From: Phaeoceros laevis
Taxonomy: Eukaryota; Anthocerotophyta; Anthocerotopsida; Notothyladales
Direction of reading: 5' to 3'
Length of the DNA: 22,070 nt
NCBI GenBank assembly: GCA_049999765.1
Contig: JBNGIQ010007815.1
Coordinates: 1 to 22,070 of the forward strand
In this document: positions 10,142 through 19,990 of the stretch, piece after piece
How positions within the stretch are numbered: the stretch's first letter is position 1
How the letters are laid out: each line of letters begins with the position of its first letter
The notes under the pieces: model-generated
Told to the model about the DNA's origin: nothing
What the model saw: the letters and a program-made list of their open reading frames with translations, nothing else
Database searches by the model: none
Program-made: the position numbers and the translations under genes

Positions 10142-11023
10142 ATGTCTTGGGACACCAACTGGGCCAGTGCTGATAAGATGGAGACATCAGCATCAAATGG
10201 CAAGAGTGAGAAGTTTTCAGGAGAGCCCGGTACCATGTCCTTGCGTGAATTCAGGATTTTCTACAGGTCTGTAGTTGCTCAACTGCGTTTTAAGTATGCT
10301 GACATTTTTACACCTCAATACGCATTTGAGCACATGAGTAGGTACTTGACAAAGGAGGCGGCTATTCTTCATGACAACAGTTTTGACTAGCTTATAGAGA
10401 TTCGTGTTGCAAGGAACCCAGCTTACCTGTAGGCTATAACAGATGGTCATGATGCTGCACTTGCAGTTGCAAGAGATGCATGGGTACCCACGAATGATCA
10501 GCTAGAGTTGCCAACTCGGATGCAGCTGACACCTGAGTAGCTACTAGATGCCGTCACGGGTATCGATCACATGGTAGAAACTTTTGCAGTTGCTGACCCT
10601 GTGAAGGCGTTTTTTGACATTTTAGAAAGGGAGTTCCCTTCTAAGAATGGGGACAAGATTTTGGAAATGGCAAATTTCAAACGCAAGAATGGGGAGACTT
10701 TGAAAGCCGTGTACAGAAGACTGGATTACTGGGTCTGAGGATGATCACGCTGCAACTCTGAAATATTTGCAAGCTTTAGAAGACGATGCGTTTGTGCATT
10801 TTCAAGTATTGACTAAGGTGTTTCATGTGTATGGCGATCGCTACACTCTTAGACAATTCTATGAAACTGCCGAGGATCTGGAGGTATGTAATGTGCATTA
10901 TCGTGCATCAACTGGAGTCGATGTGACCGAGCATCACAAAAAGTTGGCTGCAGCACAGAACATGAGGGTTACAGCTGGCAGCCCTGCTAGCAAGACATTA
11001 GCACTGCCTGCACTCCCCCCCCC
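10142..11023 (+). pseudogene. Decayed retrotransposon gag-like coding region
   Basis: From MSWDTNWASADK the frame continues through FSGEPGTMSLREFRIFYRS, an acidic/helical capsid-like run, to YRRLDYW. It then shifts by one base near 10733 and goes on through LKYLQALEDDAF to ASKTLALPALPPP. The layout (the GEPG...LREF start, then a long helical domain) resembles Ty3/Gypsy-type gag more than Copia gag; this is inference. Three in-frame stops, all TAG (10388, 10430, 10538), fall where Gln would fit. No zinc knuckle or pol follows; the sequence after 11015 is an 11-C run and then non-coding DNA. Confidence 0.55.
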
Positions 11024-11531
11024 CCAGTGCAGTTCCTTGTATTTACTTTTCTTTGTTCAGGTTTGCTGTTGCACAGCTAGCATGCTTGTTTTTGTCTTTT
11101 CAGTGATTCAGGCCTGTTGCTGCTGCTGCTGTACAGTCAGCAATGCTGTGCACTCTGATTGTGTTGCTACTATTGTCAGCTAGGCAGTAGGCCATGTGTT
11201 GCTTTTCATAGAATGCTTATTTCAAACTACTAAACTGTGCATGTAGATTCTGCATCACAGAATGTGAGCTTGGTGTTGTGTCTTAGCATGACTGGTCACA
11301 GCAAAGATGCTATGTAGCACGACATCCCATGAAGGACTCATATATGAGTAACATCAGACTAAACGGGTACTAAATACAACCAACTTCGTCTTTTGGGACA
11401 CTCGTCCCTACGGACACAACCAAAACCATCAAAATCCTAGGCTGAACTGCCTGACATGATGCAAATCTACCTTCACCGTCGCCAATGGCCAACCCCGTGA
11501 GGGTACTCCGCTCCAAACCTTGCTGACGACG
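11024..11531. other. Non-coding spacer
   Basis: No supported gene. It contains a short TGC run near 11117-11131 and a T/G-rich stretch just after the C11 run (11015-11025). Confidence 0.45.
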
Positions 11532-11875
11532 CCCTTCCACTCTGCAGACGAGCTTCTTTGTCTTGCGTCACGATCCTCAGGCGTGTCCATTCTCCGTATC
11601 GTACAACCGGAGACACCCTTCCACACGGTAGACGGCCTCCCGTCTTGCGTCGCAATCCTCAAGTATCCTCACTGCACAACTCCTCACAACTCGTAGTAGG
11701 GGAGCCCTTCAGCACGGCAGACGACCTTTCGTCCTGCATTGCAATCCTCTGGCTCGTCCTACACCCTTCGTACCGTCTTACTGGGAACACCCTGCCACGC
11801 GGTAGACGGCTTCCCGTCCTCCGTTGCGATCCTCAGCTATACCCGTCTCGTACCAACAGCACCAAAAGTTCTCCT
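11532..11875. repeat. Minisatellite, four degenerate units of 84-89 bp
   Basis: Units start at about 11532, 11616, 11705 and 11790. Each has CCCTTCC (or a close variant), then GGTAGACG/GCAGACG, then CGTCYTGCRTYGCAATCCTC or similar. The plus-strand open frame from 11558 to 12115 is a by-product of this repeat. Confidence 0.75.
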
Positions 11876-11907
11876 GCGCCCCCGTCTTGTGCTATCGACA
11901 TCTCAAG

Positions 11908-12038
11908 AGGTGTTTTAGGGGCGATTAGGCTTCCCCCACGGTCGTACCTGTCAAACCTCCCAAAGCCGTATCAGGCTGTTTTGAGGGCAATTAGGCTTCT
12001 CCCAAGGTCGTACCTGCCAAAACCTCCCAAAGCTCTAA
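11908..12038. repeat. 65-bp tandem duplication
   Basis: Copies are 11908-11972 and 11973-12038. Both read AGG-TGTTTT, then ATTAGGCTTC, GGTCGTACCTG and AACCTCCCAAAGC, with about 10 differences. Confidence 0.8.
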
Positions 12039-12156
12039 CTCTACACCAGCATCCACTAAACTCTAACCTAGGAAATCTGCACCCCATTGGTCAGCAAAAA
12101 TCTCCTTACACCTGATTGGTCCACCTCGCAATACTACCGAGCAGTACCGCCACCAA

Positions 12157-12174
12157 CCCTAAACCCTAAACCCT
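12157..12174. repeat. Short plant-telomere-like run (CCCTAAA)
   Basis: Two full CCCTAAA units plus CCCT. This is too short to call an interstitial telomere and may be a telo-box-like motif or chance. Confidence 0.5.
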
Positions 12175-12515
12175 CTGCCAGGGATGGAGAAGAAGCTCTT
12201 AACGACTTGGGCCTAAGAAACCTGCAGACTCCCACTCTGCTTCATACATCAAACGAGCAACGAAGCCTTGGGTGCAAGCCGCACGGAACAACAAATAAGC
12301 CTACGCTCCGCACGGGGTACAAGTGTGGTAGCACCCAAGAGGATGGAGAGCTCCAGCTCCCACTATGATGCTGTCACCAGCGTTCAGCACACCACCCGGC
12401 TCTAGCGTTTCTGGCTGCGAAAGAACAAAGCTCCATCTCCAGAACATCCCCGTGTAGTTAGGTAGCTAGGATGCAAGGCTGAGAGTGCCCGTTACTTTGG
12501 TTCGCGTTTATGTTG

Positions 12516-13435
12516 TTATGGTGGGGGGGGTTTATTGTTAGTGTCTGCGGTACCTGCTACAGGTGATATGCTCTGGTTTAGATGGTTAGTGTGCTGTTTC
12601 TGCAAGCAGACAAGTAACCTCAAGTCGAGGCTACATAAATGTGCATCTATTTGATCTACTCTCGTGCGCAGGTGCTCTAGCGAGTCTAAGAGTTGTTGTG
12701 ATCTTTTAAATGTATTAGTAGTAAAATCTAAAACCAACTGTGAGATTTCTTTAACGCTTTCTAACACTTGCGCGCAGGCAGACTGCTGGTTGCAGGAGGG
12801 GTTGCAGCCTCGACGTCTCGCTGGCAAAGACTGCCAATCAGAATGCTGGTGTGACCGCCTGACTTGATTTCTGGATGGAACTTGGCGCCTCCGGTGTGCC
12901 TCGCCGTATTGCCCTTGGGATACGTCACGATGCAAGTGATCAAACAGAGAGTCACGGGGCAGGGATTGCCGCCCTTGTCCTCTATGGTAAGGTTGCCTGA
13001 ATCGTGTGTTCTTTTAGTTTGTGGGCAGGCGGTGAGGCACGCGTCCACGCTAGTCCATCTCGTCAAGTCACGACCGCGTGCGCCTGCAGAACAGATGCAC
13101 TCTACATGGCCACCATTTTGAATGCTTGCTTCTTCTTGCAGCAATGTAGATGTGCCGCGACTACAACTAATCGACTCCTATCTCTTCCGCCTCACAGGTC
13201 AGGACTGGGTGCCGCGCCTCCACGACTATCTTAGTTTCTTCTTCATGGCGAAGGTGCGCGCAACTCTTTCTTCCGTGTTGCTCAGCAAGAACGCATGCAG
13301 ATGCTCAACCACTGCTGGATCTTTTTGCGCATGGGCTCTTGCAACAATCAGCGCGAGATCGCGGTGCATTAGTGACAGCAAGTAGGCAAGGCGCCCAATG
13401 TTGGTATCCATCCCGATCTGCGTGCCATCAATAGG
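12516..13435 (-). pseudogene. Broken gag-side coding region of a minus-strand Copia-type element
   Basis: Directly after the primer-binding site at 13436-13447 the minus strand reads an open stretch with LAYLLSLMHRDLALIVARAH and HLHAFLLSNTEERVARTF (to about 13250). Further open stretches follow in other frames: one at 13144-12761 and one ending near 12516 with a helical run VLESVKEISQLVLDFTTN. At least two frame changes are needed, so it is decayed. No gag or pol motif is recognised. By position it matches the extra upstream region of the intact Copia element (13903-15062); the resemblance ISQLVLDF / ISQFLSNS is weak. Confidence 0.35.
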
Positions 13436-13447
13436 GCTCTGATACCA
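13436..13447 (-). other. Primer-binding site for initiator tRNA-Met, minus strand
   Basis: The plus strand GCTCTGATACCA is the reverse complement of TGGTATCAGAGC, the usual plant Copia primer site. It directly abuts an LTR end reading ...GCCACA on the minus strand. Confidence 0.8.
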
Positions 13448-13580
13448 TGTGGCAATTTGTGTAGAATGCGCTGAGAAGCAAGAAGACAAAGTTGCATTGT
13501 AAATGTGTGTCATGCGAAGGTGACTTAAATACATGTCACGTGAACGTGACTGTCCAGGTCTAGTGTAGGTAGTTATAACA
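13448..13580 (-). repeat. LTR of a minus-strand Copia-type element (outer end uncertain)
   Basis: On the minus strand the LTR ends GCCACA next to the primer site. A TATA-like TATTTAAG lies about 80 nt before that end (near 13527). A plausible start is TGTTATAAC at 13580, giving 133 bp, but the perfect inverted repeat 13561-13597 straddles this point, so the LTR could extend further. No partner LTR is seen. Confidence 0.55.
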
Positions 13581-13597
13581 ACTAACTACCTACACTA
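13561..13597. repeat. Perfect inverted repeat, 15-bp arms
   Basis: Arms TAGTGTAGGTAGTTA (13561-13575) and TAACTACCTACACTA (13583-13597) with a 7-nt loop TAACAAC. It lies at the outer edge of the minus-strand LTR and 24 bp before the Copia insertion. Confidence 0.95.
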
Positions 13598-13621
13598 GGA
13601 GCAGGTAGGATATGTGCTTCT
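13582..13621 (-). pseudogene. Severed 3' end of the minus-strand ORF split by the Copia insertion
   Basis: With the Copia element and one CTTCT copy removed, the minus-strand frame from 20253-20880 runs on through AHILPAPSVGS to a TAG stop at 13584-13582. See the entry at 20248-20880. Confidence 0.4.
13617..13621. repeat. Target-site duplication, left copy (CTTCT)
   Basis: Identical to 20248-20252 on the far side of the Copia element; 5 bp is the expected size for Copia integration. Confidence 0.9.
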
Positions 13622-13878
13622 TGTAGAAAATACGAAGTATTTAAGTAGGCATTGCATTAGTTGATTATTTAATAGTTAATTAAACGAAACGTCATAAGAC
13701 GTGAACATTGTAAAAAGGCACGACGAAACGTCGTACCCTAACCAACCACTATCCTGGCCATGGGACGCGGCCAACCATCGCCACTTCCTTCCTACTTAAG
13801 GAGCGTGCGTGCTAATCAATTCACTTGTTTTTGCTAATCAGACTTCTAATCTAGCATTCGATCTTAGGCAAGTCTTCA
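13622..13878 (+). repeat. 5' LTR of the Copia element
   Basis: Starts TGTAGAAAATACG and ends AGTCTTCA. It has a palindrome AAATAC-GAA-GTATTT (13628-13642), a hairpin-like GGCACGACGAAACGTCGTACC (13717-13737), and CTACTTAAGGAG as a weak TATA-like region near 13793. Confidence 0.95.
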
Positions 13879-13890
13879 TGGTATCAGAGC
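13879..13890 (+). other. Primer-binding site (initiator tRNA-Met)
   Basis: TGGTATCAGAGC directly follows the 5' LTR. It is complementary to the 3' end of plant initiator tRNA-Met and would prime minus-strand DNA synthesis. Confidence 0.95.
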
Positions 13891-13902
13891 GGGAGCTTTA
13901 GG

Positions 13903-15062
13903 ATGGATCCCGCTGTACCCAAATCAACCTATGCGATCTGCAACTGCGATTCTGAAGATTGCATCAAGAACCTGTCTCATGAGCACTTTAGACTTGTTCT
14001 ACAATCACTGAAAATGTCATTGCTAAAACGATTTGGGTCCCTAGCCGAGTTTTTCCTTGCCGCTGTAGTCCATCACTACTATAGTTAAGAACTGCAGCGC
14101 AATGCCTAGAAGAAGAAGTCGAAAATTTACATCTGGTTGTCCGGAGGATGCGTCAATCTCACAGCTTGATAGGATTAGCCAATTTCTGTCAAATTCTGTA
14201 CAACTTGCGTTTGCAAGGTATAATTCAGTTAGTTAGCATGTGCAGGATAGGACGTTGAAGCCTGATCCCCTTGCACACATCAGACACAAAGTTGGAAAGA
14301 AAATTCAGCAAGCAAAGCTTGAGTCTGAATTAAGCGGTCGTGCACTTACCAAAACAAAGGCAGTCTTGTGTAGGGAATGCACAGATCGTTTCAAATCTTT
14401 CCCTTCTCCCACAGATCAACTACTAGTTGAAATCTATGATGTCATAAAGTCTAACGCTGCAAGGAATCAAAGTGAAATCAGTGAAATTGCTGACAAACTG
14501 GATGATGCATATTCACGGATTTAGGCACTTAGTGAACAACTGCGTACAATAACTGTGACTGAGCATTTGGAACCAGAACCTGTGTATGGATTCAGACACC
14601 TGAAGAACCGTGGCTCGCCTGTCATTGAACAGATGTGTAAAGCATTAGACGGTGTCAATAGGTAGGCAGCAAAGGCAAGGAGATCCCTTAGGAAGAGGGG
14701 CATTAACTCAGTTTAATCCCTATGAATGTCACATAGGGGCACAGGTGTTGTAAACCCACCTAATCGAGATAGAACACCTGGTAGAGGTCATGTTACACCA
14801 AGACATAGAGGTAGAGGTCGAGCAGCTACGAATGACCAGCATCCAGTCTTAGCTGTAGACCCCTTGTCACTGTACAGTAGCCCTTCCTCACAGTCAAACA
14901 CCTCCTCGCCTCAAGGTCCCGCACCCAGTGCACAGTCGAGCACAAGTCCTGCTGCACAAATACACGCATTTAAACAAGGATTAGCCTTACAATTAGCTAC
15001 ACGAGTGGTTCAAGCAATGGCTGCAGCTGCTGGAACCGTAAACAATACCACAACTGGTAAAT
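13903..15062 (+). pseudogene. Extra coding region upstream of gag in the Copia element
   Basis: A 61-codon frame starts 12 nt after the primer site (MDPAVPKSTYAI..., 13903-14088). A second frame follows from the ATG at 14102 to 15062, interrupted by TAG (14234, 14522, 14663), TAA (14714) and TGA (14723). The composition is protein-like throughout: a helical, charged middle (KKIQQAKLESELSGRAL; NQSEISEIADKLDDAYSRI) that may form a coiled coil, then an Arg/Gly patch (TPGRGHVTPRHRGRGR) and a Ser/Pro/Gln-rich linker leading into gag. The two frames may once have been joined. I recognise no family. Ordinary Copia elements go from the primer site straight to gag, so this is an added N-terminal part of Gag or a separate protein. 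Confidence 0.55.
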
Positions 15063-15993
15063 AACTTGAAGATAGATTTCAAGGAGAAGGACCGATTCTC
15101 AGGTGCCCAGTTTGACATATGAGCGCTACAGGTTAAAACAATACTCAGGGAACATGACCTGTGGGACGTAGTTACAGGAACTGCACCAAAACCAGCCACT
15201 GGGTCAGCACCAGCTGATATAGATGTATGGAATAAGAAGGACTTACGGGCGCTTGATGTCATACAATCCGCCCTTGATGGGTCCATGATGGACTATACAC
15301 GTGATGTGAACTCAACCAAAGATGTGTGGGACAACCTGACTCAAGCATACCAGGTTGTGAATGGTACTTCAATGGTGACTGCCACGCGCTCTTTCTATAA
15401 TTACAAGATGAAGGAATCTGATTCCATGGAAGCACATGTTAGTAAGTTCCGCACTTTGAGGTCAAAACTCACATCAAGTGGTACAACTATCTGAAATATC
15501 AGCCTCAATTGCCTGGCTTCTCACTCTTCCAGAGAGCTACAAAAATTTTGTAAGAAATTACAGTTCGAATCTTCGCAATATATAGCAAGCTACCCCGGCA
15601 GGCCAAAACCCTGCCGTACATCTATCAGACCTGGTTGGAGCCCTTCTCGAGGAAGAGGCAACACGCAATGCAAACAGAGGTGGCACCTCCAACGGGGGAG
15701 AGACGTCAAATAGGGCCCTTTTTACTCAAAGAGGTCCTAGGAGGCCACCATCTCGACAACCATGGTCTAGTAGCAATGCTTCAGCAAACAAGAAGCGTCC
15801 AGGGGCTGGACCTTCACGCAAGAAGGGTCCATGTAACTGGTGCTTAATACCTGGACATTTTGAATCTGAGTGCAGAAAGAAGAAGGCAAATGAGCCTCGT
15901 CGAGTTGCGCCTACAGCAGAAAGTAACTTGGTTCAGCGAAAGAACAACATCCTAGCAGTATGTATGGTTGCTGCAACTCAGGTAAAAAATGTG
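15063..15993 (+). pseudogene. Copia gag, nucleocapsid part included, decayed
   Basis: The capsid part is of the UBN2 (Copia gag) type. It runs from KIDFKEKDRFSGAQF, with a TGA at 15120 where Trp is expected, through ALQVKTILREHDLWDVV to YKMKESDSMEAHVSKF. It lies one frame away from the upstream coding region. The frame then shifts by one near 15483 and continues through LLTLPESYKNFV, a TAG at 15583, and an Arg/Ser-rich stretch to a CCHC zinc knuckle (CNWCLIPGHFESEC, 15832-15873) that would bind RNA. Two frame changes and two stops prevent production of intact Gag. Confidence 0.8.
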
Positions 15994-18900
15994 TGGTACC
16001 TCGACTCATGTGCATCACCACATATATGCCACAATCGGCAGTCATTTATACACTACATAGAAATGCCTGCAGGGTAGGAAGTCCTTGTTGGTGATGATCG
16101 AGGGCTTGCAATAGCTAGAAGAGGCACAGTGCCTGCCTTACTGACAAACAGGAGCACCATCAATCTCGTGGATGTCCTACATGTACTAACCATGGCCAAA
16201 AACCTTGTGTCAGTAAGCAATTTCCAGAAGCAACATGGTCTGTCTATCTCATTTATAGGACTTGACTACCTTATAACTGATCCACAATTCAAGGACAGAA
16301 CGTTGGCAACAGGTACACCTGTGAATGATCTGTATGCTTTGGACTTTGTCTCCAAGTATGGCCGGCCTCCACCTTCTGTTCAGGTCATCCAGGCTGCACA
16401 ACGTGATCAGTAGTCTCTACTATGGCATTATAGGTTAGGACATGCTAACTTTGATAAAATCAAGTCCATGATAGCAGACAATACCTTATACCGAGAGAAG
16501 TTCTTACTTAAGGTGGTTAACAAACAATTCTGCGAAGCTTGTGCTTTTGGGAAGCACCAACGGTTACCATACCGAGATTCCAACCCAACAAGAGCCGCTA
16601 GGTTGCTTGAGGTTTTTCATTCGGATTTATGTGGCCCCATGTCGACCACATCCCTCGGTGGTGCCAAGTATATATTCTCCTTTGTGGATGATTGGAGTCG
16701 GTATACTATCGTCTATTTTATCAAGAACAAAAACCAGACATTAGGTTGCTTCCAGGAATATGTTACATTTGCTCAAAGGCAAACAGGGGAGCTGGTCAAA
16801 ACCTTGAGGAGTGATGGCGGAGGCGAATATTGTTCAGACGAGTTCGCTGCCTACTGCCGTTCACTTGGGATTGCCCGTCAAATTACTGTTCCCTATACTT
16901 CGGCGCAGAATCCACTTGCCGAGCTAAACAATAAGCATCTGCAACAAGCTGCGAAGTCCTTGCTCAAGGTCTCGCACTTGTCCAGGGGATATTGGGCAGA
17001 AGCTGTTGCTACAGCCAACTACATCAAAATGCGCCTTCCCACCAAAGCGTTTGCTGGTTCCACTCCCTATGAAAGATGGACATCACACAAGCCACGCATT
17101 AATCACCTCAGAATTTTTGGTGCTCCAGCATATGCTCACCTATATGAGGACCAACGAGTAAAGCTGGATTACAAAGCAAGAAAGTACGTGTTCGTCGGCT
17201 ATACAGAAGGTATCAAAGGGTATAAACTCTATGACCCCGATACCCGTACTACAACACATGCTCGAAGTGTTTTATTCAATGAACTAGCACTCCTAGAATC
17301 ATCACAACTTGCTCCACTTAGCACCCAAGCCTCCAGCAGTAACAGTTAGACAGAGGACATAGATATGGGTGTTCAATCAACTGATTCATCGACCACTAGT
17401 CAGGCACCTCTGCATGCTACTATACCACAAATACAACCATCTAGCCCTCAAGCTTCATTTCACCATCTAGTCACAAGTCAGCAAGACACATTAGATGGGC
17501 AGATCGAGGAACTTAGCTACTTCCCCGATGATGCCGAGTCTAGTCGGGTCTCGCATGGCTTAGGTGTGGAAAACCATGATGATGGTGAATCTGAACTGCA
17601 AGAAGACGAGGATGGGTTAGTACATACAGTGGAAGATGCAGCACCTGCAAATACGGATGTCTATATTCCTTAAGAACCTTTAAGGAGAAGTGGTAGAAGG
17701 CATACCTCATCTCCAGCTGAATGGCTAACACCACCACTTACATATAACTCATTCCTTATTGAGGAACAAGGTGAGACTGTGGACTTGGATGAGCCACAGT
17801 CTTATAAAGAGGCAATCAGCTCACATGAAGCAGCAAAATGGCATGTCGCCATACAGTCAGAGTATCAGTCCCTCATAGATAATAAGACATGGGAGCTGGT
17901 AGATCTTCCTCCAGGCCGCAAGGCAGTCACTTGTAAGTGGGTCTTTAAAAAGAAGTTGGCATAGGATGGTTCAATTGCCAAATACAAAGCACGTCTTGTT
18001 GCTCGAGGCTATAGCCAAGTGGAAGGGCTAGACTACACCGAGACATTCTCGCCTATAGTAAGAGCAACATCAGTGAGAACATTGTTAGCAATAGCAGCCC
18101 AACATGATTTCAAGATGCATCATATGGACGTCAAAACAGCGTTTTTAAATGGCACCTTGGAAGAGACCATCTATATGAGGCAACTTGAGGGTTTCGAGGA
18201 TAAGGAATATCCAAACAAGGTTTGCAAACTCATAAAGACTATATATGGGCTAAAGCAATCACCCAGGGCGTGGTACAAAAGGATTGACCAGTACCTGAAG
18301 GACTCAGGTTTCGTTCAATCTGATTCAGATAGTAACGTATACAAGCTGCATGAGAAGAATGGTGTAGTGTACCTTGCACTATATGTAGACGATGCGGTGA
18401 TTATTGCTAGCAATCCTGCGCTCATGGAAAGGGTGAAGAATTTAATGACATCAGAATTTAGTATGACAGATGTTGGATAGCGTACCTATTTCCTCAGCGT
18501 ACAGATCGTGCAGAACCTAGCCTTACACACTGTATTCATACATCAAAGCCAATTTATCAGGCAGGTGCTGATCAGATTCAGGATGCAAGATTGTAAGCCT
18601 ACACCCACACCACTTGCAGTGGGAGATAAGCTCACCCTTGATCAGTGTCCAAACTCTGAAGAGGAACGGTAGAAGATGGAACTAATTCCATATAGATCAG
18701 CTGTTTGCGCACCAATTTACTTTAGGAACTGGACTGGGCCGGAGCTGTCACAATCGGTAGGAGCGACAGCACAGTTCCTCACGAACTATGGAAGCCCACA
18801 TTGGGCTGCTGTGCAGAGGATAATGCGGTATCTAAAGGGTACACCTACACATGGTTTGCTGTACAGGAAAAGGCCTGAAAAACTCACACTTACGTGTTTT

Positions 18901-19380
18901 ACGGATGCCGATTGGGCTGCGGACAATGACACCAGAAGATCCATATCAGCAAACTGTTTGATGCTTGGAAAGGATGAGTACAACTCAACTGTAATCTCCT
19001 GGTATAGCAAGAAGCAAAACGTCGTCGCACTCTCCTCCACGGAGGCTGAGTATGCAGCCACTGCAACAGCCGCACAAAACATAGTTTACACAAGAGCGCT
19101 GTTGGCATCTCTCGGAGAAGAACAGGCAGCCCCAACACTACTCTTGTGTGACAACCAGTCTGCCATTGCGTTAGCTCGTAACCCTATCAAGCATTCTCGC
19201 ACAAAACATATTGATATAAAGCACCACTTCATCAGGCAGGTTGTGAATGAAGGTAGTGCTAATCTGCAATATTGTCCGACAGAGGAGAATATGGCAGATG
19301 TGTTAACTAAGGCACTTGCAAGAGATAAACACGAGAAGTTTTGCAAGGCCATGGGTCTCACATGCATGCCAGAGACCTAG
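15994..19380 (+). pseudogene. Copia pol: protease, integrase, reverse transcriptase, RNase H
   Basis: All in one frame with gag's second half. Protease: WYLDSCAS, with DSC at 16003-16011 in place of the usual D-S/T-G. Integrase: zinc-binding LWHYRLGH plus FCEACAFGKH, then a DD35E core with D at 16624, D at 16813 and E at 16921 (35 residues between the last two). [35 protein letters not shown] and the catalytic YVDD at 18382-18393. RNase H: FTDADWA, SSTEAEY and LCDNQSA, ending HEKFCKAMGLTC before TAG at 19378. Internal stops at 16075, 16411, 17347, 17962, 18478 and 18670 are TAG; 17671 is TAA. The catalytic residues survive, so decay is by stops rather than domain loss. Confidence 0.93.
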
Positions 19381-19981
19381 AGTCCTAGGCACCCACTAGG
19401 TAGAATCAACCAAGGCAACCTAAACCTGCATTCTTCCATCCCTGGAATCGGCGTTGAGGCAGCACAGTTGAGCACCTATACCAAGGTTCTGCATACAAGA
19501 CACATTTGGCGCAGGTCAATCAAGTGTGGTGCTCAGCATCAGTGGGAGTACATAGCACAAGACAAATACCATAGCGAAGAATCAAGCGCCCGTCTTCAGA
19601 GAAATCGCTCCCAGCGTACATAAATCGGTCGGTGCAGTGCGGCAAGTATCTGAATGGGGCACCTTCGACCAGCCGTGGAAAGCCTTGCGCATGGTGCCAC
19701 TGCGCATGAGCAGTTTCAAGCCCAGCCTCAAGCGAATGCAACCGGGTAAACCCAGCGCACAACAGACATGTCTTCCTTCGGCGCATCCAAGTATGAAGAA
19801 CGACCATCAGCAGCACCGCAGACTGAAGTAGGAACACCGCCGGGCACCACTCCATGTCGCAAGAAACCACAAGTGCCGGGCAAAACCCCACCCGGATACT
19901 TACGCGTGAACAGGTCATGCAGCAAATCCAACACAAAGAGCCGGGTTGAATACGTGTATTTGGGTAACTCATGCATTACCT
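19381..19981 (+). other. Copia 3' untranslated region
   Basis: About 600 bp between the pol stop and the polypurine tract, with no sense-strand ORF of note. A 150-codon open frame runs antisense (19972-19520) with an ATG and many Cys and hydrophobic residues; it has no recognised motif and may be chance. Confidence 0.6.
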
Positions 19982-19990
19982 AAGTGGGAG
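19982..19990 (+). other. Polypurine tract
   Basis: AAGTGGGAG lies directly before the 3' LTR, where plus-strand DNA synthesis is primed. It contains one T. Confidence 0.8.

Noticed and set aside
9934-10236. 100-codon minus-strand ORF
   Set aside because: It overlaps the gag-like start on the other strand, whose frame extends much further across tolerable stops.
11558-12115. 185-codon plus-strand ORF
   Set aside because: It lies wholly in minisatellite and duplicated DNA, has no motif, and is composition-driven.
12157-12174. Interstitial telomere
   Set aside because: Only about two and a half CCCTAAA units.
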